NCBI GenBank assembly: GCA_913046025.1
Contig: CAJWRP010000136.1
Coordinates: 1 to 6,406 of the forward strand
Direction: 5' to 3'
DNA from: an uncultured Chloroflexota bacterium
Lineage (GTDB): Bacteria > Chloroflexota > Dehalococcoidia > SAR202 > UBA11138
DNA: 6,406 nt
Every line of letters starts with the position of its first letter. Position 1 is the first letter of the stretch. A program made the translations under genes and the position numbers. The notes beneath the pieces were generated by a model. The model saw nothing but the letters and a program-made list of their open reading frames with translations, made no database searches and was not told the origin of the DNA. Below, in pieces: positions 1 through 5,271 of the stretch.

Positions 1-480
1 GCAATAGACCTGCGCACTCGCTGCATGAACGTGCCGACTCGCCAGGCCCCCCGCGTAGAGGACCGTCGTTGGAGAATGAGCAGGCGAGGCTAGGCGACAA
101 GTAAAATACAGCCGAGACTCACTTGGGACTCTGATGGTACAAATCGCCTGGCATTGGCACGGCTCCTTGAGTTAGCCACAAGACTGACATTCATTCCTGG
201 TTGATGAAGTGACATGGAAGTGAATCGAGGATTGTAATTGTAAAACAGGCTTACTACCTAAAATACCCAAAGCTTAATGGCCGTATCACCTAGGCTGTAG
301 GTCTGGTGAGCTTGGCTATCGGAGCATACGCCGGCACATTTATTAGCTTGGAGCGCCGCCATCGCATGTAGCCTCATTGGCTCCACATTCTAGGCGCTCT
401 TCGGTTTTAGTGGCTGGTATAACGGGTCGCGATCTGGGAATTTGTTTCTTAACGTTGCGGGATACAGTTCTAAATAGGAT
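1..480. other. Stretch without an intact gene
   Basis: I find no coding sequence of convincing length or composition on either strand. The right-hand part (about 343-480) stays open on the minus strand in the last reading frame of the pirin relic, but the translation there no longer resembles pirin clearly. On the plus strand, positions 294-368 give 25 residues that look like part of a membrane helix followed by an ERR turn (AVGLVSLAIGAYAGT and onward), bounded by TAG codons on both sides. This could be a scrap of a decayed membrane protein or chance. On the minus strand, one frame is open from about 173 to the left edge with no recognisable motif. No tRNA, terminator or repeat was seen. The stretch looks like decayed intergenic DNA. 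Confidence 0.5.
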
Positions 481-835
481 CTCTGTGGGTATCTCCGAAT
501 GAACGATGCCCACTTCCGCCGCTATTTGAGTCGCGGTGTTCCAATTCGCCGTCCATCATGTACGTGACGGTCTCGAAACCACGATGGCGATGGTCGGGAG
601 TGCTTTTGGCCTCTCCTGGCGAGTACTACGCCTCTCCCAGATGGTCGAGCAGAAGGAAGGGAGCGACCAGAGTCAGGTCTATCTCCGAGAAGGTTCGTCG
701 TATCTCGAAGTCTTCGCCCTCAAGAAACTTGGGAGCGCTGATGATCTTTTGGACTGGCCTTTCCCTTGCGCCCTTGTCCGGCAGCACGAGAATGCGGGGA
801 AGCACTGTTACATCATCTACATAAACTGCAGCCAT
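481..835 (-). pseudogene. Pirin-family cupin relic, with internal stop, deletion and frameshift
   Basis: Read leftward from ATG at 835, the first 69 codons contain a pirin N-terminus: RPVQKIISAPKFLEGEDFEI near residues 26-45, then APFLLLDHLGEA at 58-69. A TAG at 628-626 interrupts it where pirins usually have Asp before Tyr. The same frame continues with YSPGEAK and [20 protein letters not shown] to about 515. It then shifts one base into [11 protein letters not shown] (513-481). The usual glycine-rich stretch ending in QWMTAG before that motif is missing, so about 14-15 codons were lost together with the frame. Pirins are bicupin iron proteins of about 290 residues; the HxH of HRHRGF and the HxE of VHSE are their four metal ligands, and all four are still visible. 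The second cupin domain is not recognisable; the last frame stays open to a TAA at 345-343 without clear similarity. A GGGGTG sequence precedes the ATG by 4 bases, suggesting that this was the original start. The gene is divergent from bioY. Family assignment is secure; function has been lost. Confidence 0.85.
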
Positions 836-1011
836 CGATCACCCCTTTGAATACTTGAAAGCATTGGGGAAATAGATTAGTTGTATAAGCAATTATAATA
901 CATTTGGACTAGTATTGAGGCATTGAAATTTTTGTTTGATCGTATTGAGGGTAATGTGGACGTGCAGCGTGGTACTATTGCATGCAAATTTCCCAGGGAG
1001 CGTAGTAGAAA
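836..1011. promoter_or_regulatory. Divergent AT-rich spacer upstream of bioY with repeats
   Basis: This spacer separates the divergent pirin relic and bioY, and is richer in A and T than its surroundings. It contains TATAAT at 894-899, which could be a -10 element, but no good -35 hexamer lies 16-18 bases upstream. TGTAT (882-886) and ATACA (898-902) form an inverted repeat around it. GTATTGAGG occurs twice (912-920 and 942-950), exactly 30 bases apart, about three helical turns. None of this matches the BirA operator pattern (TTGTTAAC with its inverted partner) that controls biotin genes in many bacteria. A promoter for bioY is expected here from gene layout; the individual elements are suggestive only. 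Confidence 0.35.
995..1000 (+). promoter_or_regulatory. Ribosome binding site of bioY
   Basis: AGGGAG lies 11 bases before the ATG at 1012, slightly longer than usual spacing. No better start codon lies between this site and the ATG, so it supports the 1012 start. Confidence 0.5.
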
Positions 1012-1737
1012 ATGCAGATTACCTCACGAGCACCCGTCCTCATTGATGCGGTGATTCCAAGTGAATGGGCGCAGACTCGTGTTCAGCAGTTGGCGATAGA
1101 CTTTGCACTGATGGTGGGATTTGCTTGGTTCGTAGCCCTGTCGGCGCAGATAGCGGTGCACCTGCCCTGGACCACCGTCCCTATTACAGGTCAGACCTTC
1201 GCTGTGCTGGTGGCGGGCGGCGCCCTGGGCGCTAAACGAGGAGCTGGTTCTCTGATCATCTACATGCTCATGGGAATGGCTTTCATACCGGTGTTCGCGC
1301 CTCCCGCCAGCGCGCTGGCAATGGACGGCACCTGGGGGCTGCACTTCATATTTCCTTGGCTGGGTAACGCTGGATTCCCATGGGCCATATCAAGTGGCGG
1401 TTACATTGTAGGATTCATACTAGCCGCGTATCTAACTGGCCTTCTAGCCGAGAGGTCGTGGGACCGTAAATCATGGGGTTCCCTGGCCATGCTGGTTGGC
1501 AACGCCGTCATATACATACCTGGTCTACTGTGGTTGTATTTCCTCATAGCCAGTAACTGGGTTCCTGCTGGCGCGCCGCAGCCAATCGGCGAGTACATCG
1601 CGGGAGACAGTGATTGGGGCAAGACCCTTATCGGCGGACTTTACCCATTCATCATCGGTGACCTGATGAAGCTCTACGCAGCATCGTTGGTATTGCCTGG
1701 AGCCTGGGCGCTGGTTAAACGGATGAAAAGGGAATGA
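1012..1737 (+). CDS. bioY: BioY, biotin transporter substrate-binding membrane protein
   Basis: BioY is the S-component that captures biotin in the membrane for energy-coupling-factor (ECF) transporters; it may also work alone or with a shared ECF module. The 241-residue protein has about six hydrophobic segments (roughly 28-50, 60-73, 78-95, 125-145, 157-181 and 205-235). Family signatures are clear: VPITGQTFAVL at 56-66, GALGAKRGA at 70-78, SGGYIVGFILAAYLTGLLAE at 128-147, GNAVIYIPGLLWL at 163-175 and LYPFIIGDLMKLYAASLVLPG at 210-230. The soluble first 25 residues are a modest extension over shorter BioY proteins. No ATPase (BioM or EcfA) or BioN/EcfT gene lies in the window, so the energising partner, if any, is elsewhere. 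The stop overlaps the start of the following lipoprotein gene by ATGA, so the two were probably co-translated. No lesion is seen. Confidence 0.95.
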   Translation: MQITSRAPVLIDAVIPSEWAQTRVQQLAIDFALMVGFAWFVALSAQIAVHLPWTTVPITGQTFAVLVAGGALGAKRGAGSLIIYMLMGMAFIPVFAPPASALAMDGTWGLHFIFPWLGNAGFPWAISSGGYIVGFILAAYLTGLLAERSWDRKSWGSLAMLVGNAVIYIPGLLWLYFLIASNWVPAGAPQPIGEYIAGDSDWGKTLIGGLYPFIIGDLMKLYAASLVLPGAWALVKRMKRE

Positions 1738-2139
1738 TGCCCAGCGCAGCTACTCTAATAGCCCTTTGCGTAGCCCTCTTCTTGCTGGCTGCGTGCGGTT
1801 TAAGTCCAAATAGCCGCTGGATATTCGGGTAGATGTTGGTCCCATGCCTCAGCCAGGGACCGTTCCTGTTGATTTTCCGGAGTATTTCTTCAAACCGCTG
1901 AAGCTCGTAATCACAGAGGCAGTCGGTGGGAACCCCTGAAGGTGTTTCAGATGAGTTATGACGCTTCCTACTCGCTTACTCCCGGGTTCTATCAGAACAT
2001 ATTTGTCTTGAAACCAGGGACGTACGTCGCTGACTTTGCCATGGAAAGCATCGATACCAGCTCAAATCTTTCCGTACAGTTCGAAGTCTTATCCGGTGAG
2101 CTAAGGGAAGTACTTATCAATATAGAGATGCGTATGTAG
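1734..2139 (+). pseudogene. Small lipoprotein gene split by two one-base frameshifts
   Basis: The ATG at 1734 overlaps the bioY stop (ATGA). The first frame encodes an uncharged start, a hydrophobic core (LIALCVALFLLA) and the lipobox LAAC with Cys21, a clear type II signal peptide, then stops with TAG at 1830-1832. The coding sense continues in a second frame from 1814 (PLDIRVDVGPMPQPGTVPVD) to a TGA at 1937-1939, and in a third frame through PLKVFQMSYDAS to the TAG at 2137-2139. One extra C in the CC at 1814-1815 and one in the CCCC at 1933-1936 would give a continuous protein of 135 residues: NSPLDIRV at the first join and GGNPLKVF at the second. The mature part is predicted beta-rich. Its LKPGTYVADF segment followed by a final LINIE-type strand resembles carboxypeptidase-regulatory-like or PEGA-type sandwich domains, but I do not recognise a named family. 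It is either a recently broken gene or an intact gene with base-calling errors. A GTG at 1942 could in principle start the last part alone; I consider that unlikely. Confidence 0.75.
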
Positions 2140-2241
2140 CGGCTGCGAGAGTGAAACTATAGGCATACTCTGAGGCATCGGTTGTTCGTTCAACCCTAAG
2201 ATGATCCGAGATGCAGACCGCTACAACCTGAATTGATGGCT

Positions 2242-2260
2242 AGCGTTAAGTCTTAGCGCT
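2242..2260. promoter_or_regulatory. 19-base near-perfect palindrome, candidate operator
   Basis: AGCGTTAAGTCTTAGCGCT has two nine-base arms around a central T, with a single G-T type mismatch. It sits 28 bases before the ATG of the MFS gene. Size and symmetry suit a dimeric helix-turn-helix repressor site, as often found ahead of transporter genes, and no regulator gene lies in the window. As RNA it could instead form a hairpin of about seven pairs. No T-run follows, which argues against an intrinsic terminator. Confidence 0.4.
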
Positions 2261-2272
2261 CGTCTAATGTTT

Positions 2273-2278
2273 AGTAGG
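2273..2278 (+). promoter_or_regulatory. Ribosome binding site selecting the MFS start
   Basis: AGTAGG is 10 bases before the ATG at 2289 and only 4 before an in-frame TTG at 2283. The spacing favours the ATG, so the protein is taken as 408 rather than 410 residues. Confidence 0.5.
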
Positions 2279-2288
2279 TTTTTTGGCA

Positions 2289-3515
2289 ATGAACATCGTT
2301 CGTCCAACCGGTACCAACTGGCTAACGCTGCCCATAATCATGCTGGTCATTCCACTGGGAGCAGCGCATGTCAGCACCGTGGCTCCCTTTATCAATGAGA
2401 TGTCAGCCGACCTAGACGTGTCCGTTAGCCTTGCGGGTCAGCTCGGTACTGCTCAATTCATTGGCGCGCTGGTATCCGCTTTAGCTTTGATTCCGTTCAT
2501 ATCTCGAATTCAGTTGCGGAAGGCGCTGTTCTGGTCTGCAGCAGTGCTCGCCGTTTCCACTTTCGTTACTGGTTTGGGGATGTCATTCGCTGTAATGTTT
2601 GCGGCCAGAGTCGTGGCGGGTCTTGCTGCTGGCATTGCGATGGCAGGTGCGTATGCTGCGATGGGCCGGGCCTGGCCCGAGGCTGATGAGCGAAACAAAA
2701 AGATGGGTTTCCTGGTGGCGGCTCTTTCCGGAGGACCTGGTGTTCTTGCTCCGATAATGCGCCTGGTTGCAGAACCGACTAGTTGGCAGGTGGCCACAAT
2801 AGCGTTTGCGATATTCGTTGGACTAATCGCTTTTCTGGTGCTGTTAGCCCTTCCTCGGCTCGAGGGATCACCTTCCGGAGAGGAAGCTACTCTGTCGGCC
2901 CAGATGTTCGCTTCCGTCAAGGTAGTTCTTTTGCCGGGGATCAGGCCATTGCTAGCCATTAGAATGTTGGTATGGATGGCTGCCGGCATATCGCTGTTTT
3001 ACTTTCCAGCGTTTTTTATTGGCGAATATCCAGGTAAGGAGGCTTGGCTTGGACTGGTCTACGCTTTAGTATCGCTAGGAGGTTTCATGGCGGGTTCACT
3101 GGTTAATGTTGTCTTGCTTTCTCGTGTCAAAGGTCCAATCAACATTCTTTGGCCGGCCGGATTGTTCTTCCCCCTTGGTACAATTGCGTTCGCATTTATC
3201 ACTCCCAATCCCGCAATCACTACCGCAATATTCGTCGTCTGGGGATTCACCTTTGGACTTCACATTACAAATTGTATTAACCTGCTTTACGTTTTCGCTG
3301 GAGTAAAGCAGAGCTCAGCAGTATTCACGGACGGAGCGTTTCAGCAGGTTGCCGCACTAATGGGAACGACTCTTGGGGGTTTAGCCATCGCCATAGCACC
3401 TGAATTCTTAGGCTGGAAGTTACTCATTGCCTTTATCGGACTGGCTACTCTAATTCCGTTGATTTTGGTAGTACGTCAGGCCAAGGTCAGCACGGCTGAA
3501 CTGGTCAATGGCTGA
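2289..3515 (+). CDS. Major facilitator superfamily transporter
   Basis: This 408-residue integral membrane protein has about twelve hydrophobic segments (roughly 14-33, 47-69, 79-98, 100-122, 138-158, 166-188, 221-243, 252-277, 285-304, 309-336, 343-370 and 374-395) with a polar central loop near 189-218, the standard 12-helix MFS layout and length. The segment ALSGGPGVLAP (145-155) resembles motif C of the drug:H+ antiporter-type carriers. The loop after helix 2 (ISRIQLRKAL, 71-80) holds the motif A position, but the usual Asp-Arg pair is degenerate (Ser-Arg). The cargo cannot be read from sequence; a small organic solute or drug-like compound moved by proton coupling is the family expectation. 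The stop overlaps the next start by 8 bases, tying the gene to the reductase relic and the flavoenzyme beyond it. An in-frame TTG at 2283 is a less likely start. Confidence 0.88.
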   Translation: MNIVRPTGTNWLTLPIIMLVIPLGAAHVSTVAPFINEMSADLDVSVSLAGQLGTAQFIGALVSALALIPFISRIQLRKALFWSAAVLAVSTFVTGLGMSFAVMFAARVVAGLAAGIAMAGAYAAMGRAWPEADERNKKMGFLVAALSGGPGVLAPIMRLVAEPTSWQVATIAFAIFVGLIAFLVLLALPRLEGSPSGEEATLSAQMFASVKVVLLPGIRPLLAIRMLVWMAAGISLFYFPAFFIGEYPGKEAWLGLVYALVSLGGFMAGSLVNVVLLSRVKGPINILWPAGLFFPLGTIAFAFITPNPAITTAIFVVWGFTFGLHITNCINLLYVFAGVKQSSAVFTDGAFQQVAALMGTTLGGLAIAIAPEFLGWKLLIAFIGLATLIPLILVVRQAKVSTAELVNG

Positions 3516-3986
3516 TGGTCATTTAATTGACGAAATCCTGGCTGCCTTTGTCAAAGACCGCACCATAGATATCTTTACTACCGGTGCCAGGACCGGCAAG
3601 CCTACAACCACAGAGATATAATTCACCAGGGTAGAGGGGCGCATCATTATCTGCGGGGCACCGGACACGATCGGTAGCAACGGTGCCGCGTAATCCGTGA
3701 CTGGTTGGCGAATCTGAAGGCCAATCCTGAATTCCTGTTTGTATTGAGGGAAGCGCTGTCGACCCAACTGCCGGTAAGAGCGGTCTCAATAGTAGATATT
3801 GTCGACCTCAGACGTGTAATGAGCCTGCCGGAGACGAAGTGATATAGAGGTAAGGTTGAATCCGTTGAAGACCTTATCGAAGGCAGCCCAATTGGCGAGG
3901 TATTTTCAGGGATTTTATATACGCAGGATAAAAGGCGTTCAGGTTCGGGTGCTGGTGAAGATGTTTTGAGAGAGGTTCAGAAGTGA
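3508..3986 (+). pseudogene. Deazaflavin-dependent nitroreductase/quinone reductase-family relic
   Basis: The ATG at 3508 overlaps the MFS stop by 8 bases. The frame gives FVKDRTIDIFTTGARTGKP near residues 14-32, the typical N-terminus of the nitroreductase/quinone reductase family (Pfam DUF385; F420- or flavin-binding split-barrel proteins of about 140-160 residues). Then come TTTEI, a TAA at 3619-3621, and FTRVEGRIIICGAPDTIG in the same frame, followed by a TAA at 3691-3693. One base off, from about 3693, it resumes with IRDWLANLKANPEFLFVLRE and LPVRAVSI, reaches a TGA at 3840-3842, and continues YRGKVESVEDLIEGSPIGEV to a TGA at 3984-3986. In relatives the first and last interruptions fall where an aromatic residue is usual (EIWF; WYR). 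So there are two nonsense changes plus one lost base near 3691. The final stop overlaps the next start by GTGA. Total decoded length is about 158 residues, normal for the family, so nothing large was deleted. Confidence 0.85.
3968..3975 (+). promoter_or_regulatory. Ribosome binding site deciding a GTG start
   Basis: GAGAGAGG lies 7 bases before GTG at 3983, a good Shine-Dalgarno sequence with ideal spacing. It lies inside the end of the reductase relic, so the flavoenzyme can be translated even though the upstream gene is broken. Confidence 0.65.
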
Positions 3987-5161
3987 CGTGGAATTTCCCA
4001 ACTTATAGGCAGGAGAAACGTCAGGCGCTTTTAGACGCAGTCGAGTGCGTTCGTGGCGTCGTAGTCTCCTGTGCCGACGATGCTGAACTGCAAGCAACGT
4101 TACCAGAGGTTTCTGTTGACGCCCTTGAACAGGCAGGCCTTTTCGCACTGAAGCTGCCCGCTGAGTTTGATGGGGCGGAAGCTGACCCTGTGACTCAGAT
4201 AGAAGTCATAGAGGCCATGGCGATGTATGACTCGGCAGCGGCATGGAGCATGATGATTGGCGCCACTAATATTGCGTTGCCTGCCGTCATGCTGCCCGAT
4301 GAAGCGGTTGCGCAGATATTTGCAGGCGGCAATGTTCCCAGAGCAGCAGGCGTTGGTATGCCTTCGGGCACTGCTGTGGCTGTCGACGGTGGGTATAGGA
4401 TAAGCGGGAACTGGAGGTTTGCCAGTGGAATCCGGCACTCCCGTTGGCTCTCTGCGGGTGTTCGTGTTGAGGACGAGAAGTCAGACATACGTAGGGTTGT
4501 ATTCCTGACGGAAAAGGCAAGGATTGCGGATGACTGGCAGGTGTCTGGACTCAAAGGCACCGGGAGTAATGGCTTCTCCGTTGAGGATCTATTTGTGCCT
4601 AAGGAGTTCACCTGGCTGATGTCAGACCCACCACTGCGAGGCGGTGCCATATACCTTCTTGGCCGTTCTGGATTTGTTGCCAATGAGCATGCAGCCTTCG
4701 CCTTGGGACTGGCCCGTCGTGCTCTCAATGCCATAGTCGAACTGGCGCGAAGCAAGCTGCGCGGATCGACCAGCAAGACTCTAATCGCGGATAGAGCTTC
4801 ATTCCAGCGGGCGATAGGGGAGTCAGACCTACGCCTTCGAGCCGTCAGGGCGTTGGTAATGGAGACATTCGAGAGTGCCTGGGAAGTCGTTAGTCAGGGA
4901 AAGGCGCCGGACCTTGAGCTACAGACTCAAATGCGAGGGTGCGCTACGCTGGCCACAGACGTAGCCGTTGAAGTGACATCAATGGCCTTTCGTTACGGCG
5001 GGGGCGAGGCCCTCTATATGAGTGGGGAACTGCAGAGATGCCATCGTGACATGGATGCGGCGGCTCAGCACCTTTTCGTTAGCGATGTCGTCTACGAGAA
5101 CCTAGGCAAGTTCGCCCTCGGCCTGCCTGATGTCGTCGATATGACTGGGGATGTGCGCTGA
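3983..5161 (+). CDS. Acyl-CoA dehydrogenase-fold flavoenzyme, HpaB/DszC-type monooxygenase-like
   Basis: The 392-residue protein has the three-part acyl-CoA dehydrogenase fold: an N-terminal helical part (about 1-115, with LEQAGLFALKLPAEFDGAEA at 48-67), a central beta domain (about 120-210, with GYRISGNWRFASGIRHSRWL at 138-157 and SGLKGTGSNGFSVEDLFVP at 188-206) and a C-terminal helical bundle (about 225-380). The ending RCHRDMDAAAQHLFVSD (352-368) is typical of the Acyl-CoA_dh_2 group, which includes DszC, HpaB-related group D monooxygenases and similar enzymes. These use reduced FMN or FAD supplied by a separate reductase to hydroxylate aromatic or sulfur compounds. No catalytic Glu in a YEGT-like context, as in true acyl-CoA dehydrogenases, is apparent. 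It is cytosolic, with no signal or membrane segment. The GTG start is supported by a strong ribosome binding site and overlaps the reductase relic. Substrate unknown; a dehydrogenase role cannot be excluded. Confidence 0.85.
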   Translation: MTWNFPTYRQEKRQALLDAVECVRGVVVSCADDAELQATLPEVSVDALEQAGLFALKLPAEFDGAEADPVTQIEVIEAMAMYDSAAAWSMMIGATNIALPAVMLPDEAVAQIFAGGNVPRAAGVGMPSGTAVAVDGGYRISGNWRFASGIRHSRWLSAGVRVEDEKSDIRRVVFLTEKARIADDWQVSGLKGTGSNGFSVEDLFVPKEFTWLMSDPPLRGGAIYLLGRSGFVANEHAAFALGLARRALNAIVELARSKLRGSTSKTLIADRASFQRAIGESDLRLRAVRALVMETFESAWEVVSQGKAPDLELQTQMRGCATLATDVAVEVTSMAFRYGGGEALYMSGELQRCHRDMDAAAQHLFVSDVVYENLGKFALGLPDVVDMTGDVR

Positions 5162-5271
5162 GGCCCCAATTGTGGTTTACTACAGCCCACGTTTGATGTC
5201 CTCGCCAGAGTTCAATCCTCGAAGCTGAGCGGTTCAAGGGCAAATCCTTTTAATGCTAGAGATATAAAAAC
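5162..5271. other. Spacer before the sulfotransferase-like gene
   Basis: No gene, convincing promoter pair or terminator is seen. TATAAA at 5263-5268 lies too close to the ATG to be a normal -10 element. AGAGA at 5258-5262 is a weak ribosome binding site 9 bases before the ATG at 5272. The gap is long enough for an independent promoter, so co-transcription with the upstream operon is not assured. Confidence 0.35.

Larger units (their letters stand above)
2140..2288. other. Spacer between the lipoprotein relic and the MFS gene
   Basis: No gene is seen in this short spacer. GGTTG (2180-2184) and CAACC (2191-2195) can form a five-pair hairpin with a six-base loop, but no T-run follows, so it is not a convincing terminator. 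The palindrome at 2242-2260 is listed separately. No promoter with two good hexamers is visible; TCTAAT at 2263-2268 is the closest to a -10. Confidence 0.4.

Noticed and set aside
536..850. Open frame of 104 codons on the plus strand
   Set aside because: It lies antisense to the pirin relic, and its product resembles no family, whereas the minus strand gives clear pirin motifs across the same bases.
1814..1942. Programmed ribosomal frameshifting to express the lipoprotein
   Set aside because: Two separate shifts would be needed, with no slippery heptamer, stimulatory hairpin or internal Shine-Dalgarno sequence at either join.
1942..2139. Independent 65-residue protein starting at GTG 1942
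   Set aside because: Coding sense extends upstream of the GTG and connects to the lipoprotein; there is no good ribosome binding site before it.
2180..2195. Intrinsic terminator after the lipoprotein relic
   Set aside because: The stem has only five pairs and no T-run follows.
3741..3750. Ten-base match (GTATTGAGGG) to the repeat upstream of bioY
   Set aside because: It lies within the reductase relic's coding sequence (frame reading VLRE), and a match of this length is expected by chance in 6.4 kb.
626..3842. Stop codon reassignment explaining the interruptions
   Set aside because: Three different stops (TAG in the pirin, TAA and TGA in the reductase) interrupt the genes, frameshifts are present too, and all four intact genes end in TGA.
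5206..5222. tRNA T-loop-like sequence (GAGTTCAATCCTC)
   Set aside because: The flanking bases do not pair as a T-stem, and no acceptor, D or anticodon arm can be drawn around it.
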